Source: Sphingomonas_B tabacisoli (GTDB lineage: Bacteria; Pseudomonadota; Alphaproteobacteria; Sphingomonadales; Sphingomonadaceae). Taken from it: 64,000 nucleotides of DNA. Shown here piece by piece: positions 55,103-62,469 of the stretch; the stretch's first letter is position 1; every line of letters begins with the position of its first letter. Both the position numbers and the translations under genes were made by a program. The stretch is from contig NZ_JBHUDY010000001.1 in the NCBI RefSeq assembly GCF_042678385.1, forward strand, positions 930,001 to 994,000, read 5' to 3'. Below the pieces are notes generated by a model. That model had not been told where the DNA came from. It saw only the letters and a list, made by a program, of their open reading frames with translations, and made no database searches.

Positions 55103-56158
55103 TTGGCTAGAGCCGCAAAGCCGATCGCGCCGGAGAGCGCACCGCCCGCCACGCCCAATCGCGAACGGCCGCCCGAGCCGCAGCGGTACAAGGCGTCGAA
55201 GGACGAGATGCTGGAGCTCTACAGGCAGATGCTCCTCATCCGCCGCTTCGAGGAAAAGGCGGGGCAGCTTTACGGCCTCGGCCTGATCGGCGGCTTCTGC
55301 CATCTCTATATCGGCCAGGAAGCGGTCGCGGTCGGCCTGCAATCGGCGCTGAAGCCGGGCCTCGACAGCGTCATCACCGGCTATCGCGATCATGGCCATA
55401 TGCTCGCCTATGGTATCGACCCCAAGGTGATCATGGCCGAGCTGACCGGGCGCGAGGCTGGCATCAGCCGCGGCAAGGGCGGATCGATGCATATGTTCTC
55501 GGTCGACCATCGCTTTTACGGCGGCCACGGGATCGTCGGCGCGCAGGTGAGCCTCGGCACGGGCCTCGCCTTCAAGCACAAATATGCCGAGGATGGCGGG
55601 CTGTGCATGGCCTATTTCGGCGACGGCGCCGCGAACCAGGGCCAGGTCTATGAGAGCTTCAACATGGCGGAGCTCTGGAAGCTGCCGATCATCTTCGTGA
55701 TCGAGAACAACCAATATGCGATGGGCACCAGCGTCAACCGCTCCTCAGCGGAAGACCAGCTTTATCGCCGCGGCGAGAGCTTCCGCATCCCCGGCATCCA
55801 GGTCGACGGCATGGACGTGCTGGCCTGCCGCGGCGCCGGCGAGACGGCGGCCAAATGGGTGCGCGCCGGCAAGGGACCCGTCATCCTCGAGATGAAGACC
55901 TACCGCTATCGCGGCCACTCGATGTCCGACCCGGCCAAGTATCGCAGCCGCGAGGAAGTCCAGTCGGTCCGCGAAAAGTCCGACCCGATCGACCACGCCG
56001 GCAAGGAGCTGGAGGCGATGGGCGTCAGCGAGGCGCAGCTCAAGGACATCGACAAGGACATCCGGCGGATCGTGGGCGAAGCGGCGGACTTCGCCGAAAC
56101 CTCGCCCGAGCCGGCCGCGAACGAACTCTACACCGACGTGCTGGTGGAAACCTACTGA
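55103..56158 (+). CDS. pdhA: Pyruvate dehydrogenase E1 component, alpha subunit
   Basis: This 351-residue thiamine-diphosphate enzyme subunit decarboxylates pyruvate in the pyruvate dehydrogenase complex. It has LIRRFEEKAGQLYGLGLIGG, HLYIGQEAVAVGL, ISRGKGGSMHMF and the TPP-binding MAYFGDGAANQGQVYESFNM to VIENNQYAMGTS. The phosphorylation-loop-like YRYRGHSMSDPAKYRS is also present. The start is a TTG at 55103 with AAAAGGGGG about ten bases before; no ATG fits. Its stop overlaps the pdhB start by one base. Confidence 0.95.
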   Translation: MARAAKPIAPESAPPATPNRERPPEPQRYKASKDEMLELYRQMLLIRRFEEKAGQLYGLGLIGGFCHLYIGQEAVAVGLQSALKPGLDSVITGYRDHGHMLAYGIDPKVIMAELTGREAGISRGKGGSMHMFSVDHRFYGGHGIVGAQVSLGTGLAFKHKYAEDGGLCMAYFGDGAANQGQVYESFNMAELWKLPIIFVIENNQYAMGTSVNRSSAEDQLYRRGESFRIPGIQVDGMDVLACRGAGETAAKWVRAGKGPVILEMKTYRYRGHSMSDPAKYRSREEVQSVREKSDPIDHAGKELEAMGVSEAQLKDIDKDIRRIVGEAADFAETSPEPAANELYTDVLVETY

Positions 56159-57651
56159 TGGCGATCGAACTGAAAATGCCCGCGCTTTCCCCGACGATGG
56201 AGGAAGGCACGCTCGCCAAATGGCTGGTGAAAGTCGGCGACGAGGTGAAGTCCGGCGACATCCTCGCCGAGATCGAGACCGACAAGGCGACGATGGAGTT
56301 CGAGGCGGTCGACGAAGGCAAGATCGCGGAGATCGTCGTCCCCGAAGGCACCGACAATGTGAAGGTCGGAACCGTGATCGCGCGGATCGCGGGAGAAGGT
56401 GAGGTCAGCAGCCCCTCTCCCGCCAATGCGGGAGAGGGACAGGCGGGCGCAGCCCGCCAGGGTGAGGGCAGTCCCTCACCCTCCCAATCGCCCGATGGCG
56501 ATCGGGCCCCTCCCTCTCCCGGAACGGGAGAGGGGGTAACGAAGCCGGCCGACCAGCAGACCGAGCCAACGCCCGAGCCCAAGCAGGTCGAAACCGGCGC
56601 GCGCAAGCTGTTCGAGGCGGCGACGCATGACGCGACCGTGCGCGAGTCCGAGGTTCCGGAGGGCACCGAGATGGTCCGCCAGACCGTCCGCGAGGCGCTG
56701 CGCGACGCGATGGCCGAGGAAATGCGCAAGGACGGCCGCGTCTTCGTGATGGGCGAGGAAGTCGCCGAATATCAGGGTGCGTACAAAGTGACGCAGGGCC
56801 TGCTCGACGAGTTCGGGCCGAAGCGCGTCATCGACACGCCCATCACCGAATATGGCTTTGCGGGCGTCGGCACCGGCGCGGCGATGGGCGGCCTGCGCCC
56901 GATCATCGAGTTCATGACGTTCAACTTCGCGATGCAGGCGATCGACCACGTCATCAACTCGGCCGCAAAGACCAACTATATGTCGGGCGGCCAGATGCGG
57001 TGCCCGATCGTGTTCCGCGGCCCCAACGGCGCAGCCTCGCGCGTCGCGGCGCAGCATTCGCAAAACTATGGGCCTTGGTACGCCAGCGTGCCGGGCCTGG
57101 TCGTGATCGCGCCTTATGACGCGGCCGACGCCAAGGGGCTGATGAAGGCGGCGATCCGCAGCGAAGACCCGGTCGTGTTCCTTGAAAACGAGCTGCTCTA
57201 CGGCCGCAGCTTCGACGTGCCGAAGCTGGACGATTTCGTGCTGCCGATCGGCAAGGCGCGGATCATGCGGCCGGGCAACGACGTGACTCTGGTCAGCTAT
57301 TCGATCGGCGTCGGCGTCGCGCTGGAAGCGGCGGAGCAGCTTGCCGGCGAGGGCATCGACGCCGAAGTGATCGACCTGCGCACGCTCCGCCCGCTCGACA
57401 AGCCGGCGGTGCTGAAGAGCCTTGCCAAGACCAATCGCATCGTCGTCGTCGAGGAAGGCTGGCCGACTTGCTCGATCGCATCCGAGATCGCCGCATTCGT
57501 GATGGAGGAAGGCTTCGACGACCTGGACGCGCCGGTGCTGCGCGTGGCGAACGAGGACGTGCCGCTTCCCTATGCCGCGAACCTTGAGAAAGCGGCGCTG
57601 ATCGACGTGGCGCGGGTCGTCACGGCCGTGAAGAAGGTCTGCTATCGCTGA
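56158..57651 (+). CDS. pdhB: Pyruvate dehydrogenase E1 beta subunit with N-terminal lipoyl domain and a palindromic insertion
   Basis: This 497-residue fusion, common in alphaproteobacteria, has a lipoyl domain (residues 1-80; lipoyl lysine 43 in IETDKATMEF). A linker follows, then the E1beta transketolase-like domain from about 165 (VRQTVREALRDAMAEEMRKD, ITEYGFAGVGTGAAMGGLRP, VFRGPNGAASRVAAQHSQN). The linker at residues 85-127 (SPSPANAGEGQAGAAR and following) is encoded by a five-hairpin GC-rich repeat that keeps the frame. Linkers here are flexible and rich in Pro/Ala, which may explain why the insertion is tolerated. Confidence 0.96.
   Translation: MAIELKMPALSPTMEEGTLAKWLVKVGDEVKSGDILAEIETDKATMEFEAVDEGKIAEIVVPEGTDNVKVGTVIARIAGEGEVSSPSPANAGEGQAGAARQGEGSPSPSQSPDGDRAPPSPGTGEGVTKPADQQTEPTPEPKQVETGARKLFEAATHDATVRESEVPEGTEMVRQTVREALRDAMAEEMRKDGRVFVMGEEVAEYQGAYKVTQGLLDEFGPKRVIDTPITEYGFAGVGTGAAMGGLRPIIEFMTFNFAMQAIDHVINSAAKTNYMSGGQMRCPIVFRGPNGAASRVAAQHSQNYGPWYASVPGLVVIAPYDAADAKGLMKAAIRSEDPVVFLENELLYGRSFDVPKLDDFVLPIGKARIMRPGNDVTLVSYSIGVGVALEAAEQLAGEGIDAEVIDLRTLRPLDKPAVLKSLAKTNRIVVVEEGWPTCSIASEIAAFVMEEGFDDLDAPVLRVANEDVPLPYAANLEKAALIDVARVVTAVKKVCYR
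56412..56536. repeat. Composite palindromic repeat inside pdhB
   Basis: Five hairpins follow one another: CCCTCTCCCGC/GCGGGAGAGGG, GGCGGGC/GCCCGCC, AGGGTGAGGG/CCCTCACCCT, CCCGAT/ATCGGG and CCCTCTCCCG/CGGGAGAGGG. The outer pair and inner GGGTGAGGG/CCCTCACCC make the whole element an inverted repeat. It is in frame, with no stop codon. Confidence 0.9.
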
Positions 57652-57766
57652 CATCCCGCTTCCGGTCGATCCGGAGCGCGCGCTGTCGCTCGCCTACGCG
57701 CCTGCGCCGGCGAGAGCTGCGCTGTCGGCGCTGTGGCGGCTGGACGAGCAGCTCGGCGCGAGCATC

Positions 57767-58288
57767 GTGCGCACCGAAACGCCGGCCGTCGCGCAGATGC
57801 GGCTGGTCTGGTGGCATGACGCGCTGAAGACGCTGTGCACCGACCGGCCGGTCGATCCGATCCTTGTCACGCTTGCGGAGGCGCCCGGGATCGATCCGGA
57901 GGCGTTGCTGCCGCTGATCGATGGCTGGGAAGTCCTGCTCGAGCCGCTGCCGCTGTCGGAGGAGGCGCTCGCGACCTATGCCGGCGCGCGGGGCGGGACG
58001 CTGTTCGGGGTGGTGGCGACATTGCTTGGCGGTGATGCGGATGCATCGGAGCAGGCTGGGCGGGGCTGGGCCCTGGCCGATCTTGCTTTCCGGATCAGCG
58101 ACCGCGTGACTGCGGAACGGGCACTCGCGCTGGCCGGGAGCGCGAGCCACGGACGCCTGCCCAAGCCTCTGGCAATCCTCGCCGCGCTGGCGCGTCGGGA
58201 TGTGCGGCGCGGCCTCAATCGCCCGCGTCGGCAGGGTTCGCCGATGCGCGTCGCACGCGCAATGGTGGCGGGGTTGACGGGGCTCTGA
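57767..58288 (+). CDS. Squalene/phytoene synthase-like (NDUFAF6-type) protein; true start uncertain
   Basis: From the GTG at 57767 this gives 173 residues, including VRTETPAVAQMRLVWWHDAL and GGTLFGVVATLLGG. Similarity clearly continues upstream in the same frame to about 57650: PLPVDPERALSLAYAPAPAR and SALWRLDEQLGA are typical of the family N-terminus. Yet no ATG, GTG or TTG exists between the in-frame stop at 57629 and 57767. Either a non-standard start (for example CTG at 57683) is used, or a base is wrong. The Asp-rich motifs of true synthases are absent, as in NDUFAF6-like members. It follows pdhB directly. Confidence 0.7.
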   Translation: MRTETPAVAQMRLVWWHDALKTLCTDRPVDPILVTLAEAPGIDPEALLPLIDGWEVLLEPLPLSEEALATYAGARGGTLFGVVATLLGGDADASEQAGRGWALADLAFRISDRVTAERALALAGSASHGRLPKPLAILAALARRDVRRGLNRPRRQGSPMRVARAMVAGLTGL

Positions 58289-58326
58289 CCGCGCCTAAGC
58301 TCGCGGAAGAACAGGGGAGTTTCGAT

Positions 58327-58797
58327 ATGTGGCGGTTTCTTGCCGGCGTCGCGTCGGCGCTGTTGCTGTGCGGCGCGGGAATGGTGTGGTGGTCGAGCGG
58401 CAAGCACAGCTCGCCCCTGCTGTCCGCGATCGCGCCGCCGCTCGCCAGCGCGACCGAAGCGCCCGCCGAAGCTGCGACGCCTCCCGAGGCCGACGAACGC
58501 ACCCGCGAGCAGAAGCGCTTCGACCGCTACGACAAGGACAAGAACGAGCTGATCTCAAACGACGAGTATTTCGCCAGCCGCCACAAGGCGTTCGCGAAGC
58601 TGGATGCGAATGGCGACGGGCGCCTCAGCTTCGAGGAATGGGCGAAAAAGACCATCGACAAATTCGGGGCCGCCGATGCGGACAAGTCGAAGACGCTGAC
58701 CCGCGCCGAGTTCGCCACGACGAAGGTGGTGCGGAAGAGCCGGCCCAAACCGAACTGCCCGCCGCAGGCGCCGGCGAAGGAAGAGGATGAGGGCTAG
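58327..58797 (+). CDS. Membrane-anchored EF-hand calcium-binding protein
   Basis: This 156-residue protein has an N-terminal transmembrane or signal-anchor helix (FLAGVASALLLCGAGMVWW), a Pro/Ala-rich spacer and three EF-hand loops: DKDKNELISNDE (69-80), DANGDGRLSFEE (93-104) and DADKSKTLTRAE (117-128). The loops probably bind calcium in the periplasm. It stands 38 bp after the synthase-like gene. Its last four bases overlap the stop region of convergent trmFO. Confidence 0.85.
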   Translation: MWRFLAGVASALLLCGAGMVWWSSGKHSSPLLSAIAPPLASATEAPAEAATPPEADERTREQKRFDRYDKDKNELISNDEYFASRHKAFAKLDANGDGRLSFEEWAKKTIDKFGAADADKSKTLTRAEFATTKVVRKSRPKPNCPPQAPAKEEDEG

Positions 58798-60194
58798 AAA
58801 ACTCCGTTCGTTTCGAGCGAAGTCGAGAAACGGTCAGGCTCGGAGCTCGCGCTTCTCGACTGCGCTCGAAGCAAACGGTTTTCTTCGATCCACCCTTCCA
58901 AATCCCTTTTCGCCCGTCCGGTCAGCGCCAGCTTCCGTTCGGCCTTTTTGGGCGCGCCTTCGACGGGCGGGAAAAGGCCGAAATTGACGTTCATCGGCTG
59001 ATAGCTGTCCGCCTCCGCGCCGCCCGTGATGTGCCCGAGCAGCGCACCTAAGGCAGTCGTCCCAGGCGGCGGGGCAAGCGTCTGACCCGCCAGCTCTGCC
59101 GCCGCAAACCGCCCGGCCAGCAGCCCGATCGCGGCGCTTTCGACATAGCCTTCGCAGCCGGTGATCTGGCCGGCGAAGCGGATATGCCGCGCCGATTTCA
59201 GCCGCAGCGTGCCGTCCAGCAACTCGGGGGAGCGAATGAAGGTGTTGCGGTGCAGCCCGCCCAGCCGCGCGAAATCCGCATTTTGCAGCCCCGGAATGGT
59301 GCGGAACAGCCGCACCTGCTCGGCGTGCTTCAGCTTGGTCTGGAAGCCGACGATGTTCCAGAGCGTGCCCAGCGCATTGTCCTGGCGGAGCTGCACGACG
59401 GCGTAGGCGCCTTTGCCGGTGCGCGGGTTGCGCAGGCCGAACGGCTTCATCGGGCCGTGACGCAAGGTTTCCGGCCCGCGCGACGCCATCACTTCGATCG
59501 GCATGCAGCCTTCGAAATAGGGGGTGTTGCGCTCCCACTCCTTGAACTCGGTCTTGTCGCCGTCGATCAGCCCCTGGACGAAGGCCTGATACTGCTCCTT
59601 GTCGAGCGGGCAGTTGATGTAGTCGTGGCTGTCGCCCTTGTCCCATCTGGACTGGAACCAGGCGACGTCCATATCGATCGACTCGCGGTGCACGATCGGC
59701 GCGATCGCGTCGAAAAAGGCGAGGCTGTCGAGGCCTGTTGCCGCGCCGATCGAGCCGGCGAGTTGCGCCGCCGTCAGTGGACCCGTGGCGACGATGACCG
59801 GCTCCGACGCGGGCAAGGCATCCACCCGTTCGCGCACGATCTCGATATTCGGATGCCCGGCCAGCGCGGCCGTCACGCCGTCCGAAAAGCCGTCGCGGTC
59901 GACCGCCAGCGCCGATCCGGCCGGCACCCGGTGCCGGTCGCCTTCCCGCATGATCAACGAGCCGAGCGCCCGCATTTCGGCATGCAGCAGGCCGACCGCA
60001 TTGTTGTCGGCATCGTCCGAGCGGAAGCTGTTCGAGCAGACCAGCTCCGCCAGCCCGTCGGTCTGATGCGCCGGCGTGCCCTCGACGCCGCGCATCTCCG
60101 ACAGCCGCACGCGGAACCCCGCTTCGGCGAGCTGCCACGCCGCTTCGGAGCCCGCGAGCCCGCCGCCGATGATCCAGATGTCGTGTGTTGCCAT
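58794..60194 (-). CDS. trmFO: Methylenetetrahydrofolate-tRNA (uracil-5-)-methyltransferase, repeat-derived C-terminus
   Basis: This 466-residue FAD and folate enzyme methylates U54 of tRNA to ribothymidine. It has IWIIGGGLAGSEAAWQLAEA, ELVCSNSFRSDD, INCPLDKEQYQAF and YFEGCMPIEVMASRGPETL. It also has GLRNPRTGKGAYAVVQLRQD and QITGCEGYVESAAIGLLAGR. The ATG at 60194 matches the family start. After ALTGRAKRDLEGWIEENR the final ~25 codons (RSASSEPDRFSTSLETNGVF) read through an inverted repeat, so the native end was probably earlier. It converges on the EF-hand gene. Confidence 0.95.
   Translation of the reverse strand: MATHDIWIIGGGLAGSEAAWQLAEAGFRVRLSEMRGVEGTPAHQTDGLAELVCSNSFRSDDADNNAVGLLHAEMRALGSLIMREGDRHRVPAGSALAVDRDGFSDGVTAALAGHPNIEIVRERVDALPASEPVIVATGPLTAAQLAGSIGAATGLDSLAFFDAIAPIVHRESIDMDVAWFQSRWDKGDSHDYINCPLDKEQYQAFVQGLIDGDKTEFKEWERNTPYFEGCMPIEVMASRGPETLRHGPMKPFGLRNPRTGKGAYAVVQLRQDNALGTLWNIVGFQTKLKHAEQVRLFRTIPGLQNADFARLGGLHRNTFIRSPELLDGTLRLKSARHIRFAGQITGCEGYVESAAIGLLAGRFAAAELAGQTLAPPPGTTALGALLGHITGGAEADSYQPMNVNFGLFPPVEGAPKKAERKLALTGRAKRDLEGWIEENRLLRAQSRSASSEPDRFSTSLETNGVF
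58804..58878. repeat. Inverted-repeat pair at the trmFO 3' end
   Basis: Two 30-bp copies lie in opposite directions at 58804-58833 and 58849-58878 (core TTCGAGCGAAGTCGAGAA and its inverted relative), differing at about five positions. They fall within trmFO's last codons and just after the EF-hand gene's stop, and may also end both convergent transcripts. Confidence 0.85.
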
Positions 60195-60235
60195 GATCGG
60201 CCGGCGGATTAGGAGTGTCGCAAAGGGGAGGCAAG

Positions 60236-60892
60236 GTGAACGCGATCTTCGTGGCGGCACTGCTGGCGGGCCTCAGCTACTGGCTGGGCTCGAGACTGGC
60301 GCTCGACCCGGTGTTGCTCGCGGCGTGGAAAAGCGCCGGCGTCGCGCTGCTGGCCTTCTGGGCGGCCTCTCGCGCACGGAATACCGACGGATGGCTGCTT
60401 GCCGCGGTAATGGCGCTGGGAGCGACTGGCGATGTGCTGATCGAGCTCGCGGGCTTGCAGGCCGGGGCTGCCGCGTTTCTCGCCGGCCATATCGTCGCGA
60501 TCACGCTCTACCTCCGCAACCGCGATGCCGAGCGTGGCTGGCGGCCGCTGTTTGCGATTCCGATGGTAATCGCCGTAGCAGCGTTGTTGCCGGCCGACCC
60601 GGCGGCGATGCCGCCCGTTGCGCTCTACAGCCTCGGCCTCGCGACGATGGCGGCCTGTGCCGCGATGAGCCGCTTTAATATAGCCGCGATCGGCGCCTGG
60701 CTGTTCGTGGCGTCGGATTTGCTGATCTTCGCGCGGCTCGGGCCGCTGGCCGGTTCGATCATTCCCGATCTGCTGGTCTGGCCGCTCTATTTCGGCGGTC
60801 AGGCAATGATCGCCTGGGACGTCAGCCGGCGAGCCTCCGCACCAGCGCCGCAACCGCGAGCAGAACCGGCAGCAGCACGATCGCCCAGATAA
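60236..60892 (+). CDS. YhhN family integral membrane protein (lysoplasmalogenase-like)
   Basis: This 218-residue protein has about eight transmembrane segments (AALLAGLSYWLGSRLAL, GVALLAFWAA, FLAGHIVAITLYL, PLFAIPMVIAVAALLP and others). Family hallmarks are GDVLIELAG near residue 70 and the final LVWPLYFGGQAMIAWDV. Eukaryotic relatives (TMEM86) hydrolyse lysoplasmalogens; the bacterial role is unsettled. GGGGAG precedes the GTG at 60236, favoured over GTG at 60215. Its 3' end overlaps the antisense small membrane protein gene by about 70 bp. Confidence 0.85.
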   Translation: MNAIFVAALLAGLSYWLGSRLALDPVLLAAWKSAGVALLAFWAASRARNTDGWLLAAVMALGATGDVLIELAGLQAGAAAFLAGHIVAITLYLRNRDAERGWRPLFAIPMVIAVAALLPADPAAMPPVALYSLGLATMAACAAMSRFNIAAIGAWLFVASDLLIFARLGPLAGSIIPDLLVWPLYFGGQAMIAWDVSRRASAPAPQPRAEPAAARSPR

Positions 60893-61115
60893 GGACGTTG
60901 CACACGCGCACCAGCGCCGGCGACTCGTCGAATCGCGCATCGTCCTCGGCTGTCAGCGGTGCGCGGCGCAGCGAGTCTTCGGCTTCCAGCCTGGCGAGAT
61001 GGCGTCGGGCGCGGTCGAGCTCGCGCTGAAAGGCTGACGGTCCGGGCGGCTGCACGTCGGCGTCGTTCGCGGCCCGTGGATGCGGCCCCGGATTGGCGGC
61101 AGGCACGTTCGCCAA
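60822..61115 (-). CDS. Small membrane protein of unknown function
   Basis: This 97-residue protein has a charged helical middle (FQRELDRARRHLARLEAEDS) and a single C-terminal transmembrane helix (VLIWAIVLLPVLLAVAALVR). No family is recognised. It overlaps the convergent YhhN gene by about 70 bp, and starts about 70 bp from the divergent DUF488 gene. The pattern of charge and hydrophobicity looks protein-like, but independent support is lacking. Confidence 0.6.
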   Translation of the reverse strand: MANVPAANPGPHPRAANDADVQPPGPSAFQRELDRARRHLARLEAEDSLRRAPLTAEDDARFDESPALVRVCNVLIWAIVLLPVLLAVAALVRRLAG

Positions 61116-61184
61116 GGCAATCCTCCTTCCCCTGTTCTATATGGATCGTGACATAGCAAAGTTACGCGGAAAAGGGGATTCGAG

Positions 61185-61616
61185 ATGCGCGTGTTCACAA
61201 TCGGTTACGAGGGCGCGACCGTCGACGAGTTTCTGGCCGCCCTGCGTAGCGCCGGCGTCGAGCAGGTCGCGGACGTGCGGGCTATCGCGGCGTCGCGGCG
61301 GCCGGGCTTTGCCAAGACGTCTCTCGCCGCCAATCTGCGCGAGGCCGGGATCGGCTACCGCCACCTGCGCGCGCTAGGAACGCCGAAGCCGGGACGCGAT
61401 GCCGCGAAGAAAGGCGACCGGGCGACGCTGGAGCGCGTCTATGCGGGCCAGCTCGAACTGCCTGAGGCGCAGGCGGAGGCCGAGGCTTTGAAGGAAATGG
61501 TGCGGGAGCGCCCTACGGCCTTGCTCTGTTTCGAGCGCGATCCGGCGATGTGCCATCGCTCGTTGCTGATCGCCGCCGCCATGCCGGATGCGGAAGTGAC
61601 CGATCTTTTCGCCTAG
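61185..61616 (+). CDS. DUF488 family protein
   Basis: This 143-residue protein has the DUF488 motifs FTIGYEGATVDEFLAALRSA, VADVRAIAASRRPGFAKTSL, GYRHLRALGTPKPGRD and the C-terminal CFERDPAMCHRSLLIAAA with conserved cysteines and histidine. Function is unknown; it has been linked to nucleic-acid related or oxidative processes without firm proof. No signal peptide is present. A hairpin with a T-run (61660-61680) follows. Confidence 0.88.
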   Translation: MRVFTIGYEGATVDEFLAALRSAGVEQVADVRAIAASRRPGFAKTSLAANLREAGIGYRHLRALGTPKPGRDAAKKGDRATLERVYAGQLELPEAQAEAEALKEMVRERPTALLCFERDPAMCHRSLLIAAAMPDAEVTDLFA

Positions 61617-61659
61617 GAAAACCTGCAAAAACAGCAGACGAGCACTGCCCGGTATAGTT

Positions 61660-61680
61660 AATGTCCCGTTGCCGGACATT
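61660..61680 (+). terminator. Hairpin with T-run after the DUF488 gene
   Basis: AATGTCC (61660-61666) pairs with GGACATT (61674-61680) around CGTTGCC, and the 3' arm runs into ATTTTG. This suits a Rho-independent terminator for the DUF488 gene. It could instead be an operator for the PEP-CTERM gene 91 bp downstream. Confidence 0.5.
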
Positions 61681-61771
61681 TTGAAATACTAGGGTTAACA
61701 CGTTCGTAGGAAAGAGATTCTTCGATTATATGTCCCCCTGCATCACATTTTGTGTGTTGAAGGGGTGAGAC

Positions 61772-62416
61772 ATGAAAACATCTGTTGCTTTCCTTACCGG
61801 GCTGTTCGCGATCGCCGCGGTTCCGGCGTCCGCAGCCACCACTGTTTCGTTCAACGGCGGCGCGGGTGACCTGCCCGCCGGCGTGACGGTCTTCCAGGAT
61901 TTCGAGTCCTTCGCCGCCGGCTCGCCCGGCGCGGCGATCGGCCCGAACGCTTTCGTCTATGACGGCAGCGTCGGCGGCGAGTCGGCTCGCCCGGCCTATG
62001 GCAGCACCGGCAATTTCGGCACCGTGTTGACGGGCGGCAGCTACACCGTGGACTTCGGCGCGACCAACGCCTTCGCGTTCGTGCTAGGCTCGCTCGACAC
62101 CTACAACACGCTGACGCTGAAGTATGAGGACGGCAGCAGCCAGGCCTATATCGGCGGCCAGATCATCAACGATCTGTCGTTCCCCAGCGGTGACCAGATC
62201 AGCGGCGAGACCAATGGCGTCGTCACGTATCGCGTCGTCGACGGCCCGCGTCTGGTTGGCGCGACGTTCACCTCGTCGCAGAACTCTTTCGAGTTCGACA
62301 ACCTTGCGACGGCGGCGGTTCCCGAGCCGGCGACCTGGGCAATGATGCTCGGCGGCTTCGGCCTGATCGGCGCGGTCTCGCGCCGCCGGGCGCGGGCGAC
62401 TGTCGCCTACGCCTAA
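61772..62416 (+). CDS. PEPxxWA-CTERM exported protein
   Basis: This 214-residue protein has a signal peptide (VAFLTGLFAIAAVPASAA), a beta-rich central domain (FGTVLTGGSYTVDFGATNAF) and a C-terminal sorting tag VPEPATWAMMLGGFGLIGAV followed by SRRRAR. PEP-CTERM tags direct proteins to an exosortase system, often linked to exopolysaccharide production; no exosortase is in this window. AAGGGGTGAG precedes the ATG. Its upstream 155-bp gap is comparatively AT-rich, and a strong terminator follows. Confidence 0.9.
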   Translation: MKTSVAFLTGLFAIAAVPASAATTVSFNGGAGDLPAGVTVFQDFESFAAGSPGAAIGPNAFVYDGSVGGESARPAYGSTGNFGTVLTGGSYTVDFGATNAFAFVLGSLDTYNTLTLKYEDGSSQAYIGGQIINDLSFPSGDQISGETNGVVTYRVVDGPRLVGATFTSSQNSFEFDNLATAAVPEPATWAMMLGGFGLIGAVSRRRARATVAYA

Positions 62417-62438
62417 GCTTCACCAGAGGGGGTGAGGG

Positions 62439-62467
62439 AGCGCCGCCGGCCCTGAACCGGCGGCGCT
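62439..62467 (+). terminator. Rho-independent terminator of the PEP-CTERM gene
   Basis: An 11-bp perfect stem AGCGCCGCCGG (62439-62449) with CCGGCGGCGCT (62457-62467) and a 7-base loop is followed by TTTCTATTT. It ends two bases before the stop codon of the convergent permease gene. Confidence 0.8.
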
Positions 62468-62469
62468 TT

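Noticed and set aside
56412..56536. CRISPR array
   Set aside because: The hairpins are adjacent palindromes of different sequence, without regular direct repeats and unique spacers, and are translated inside pdhB.
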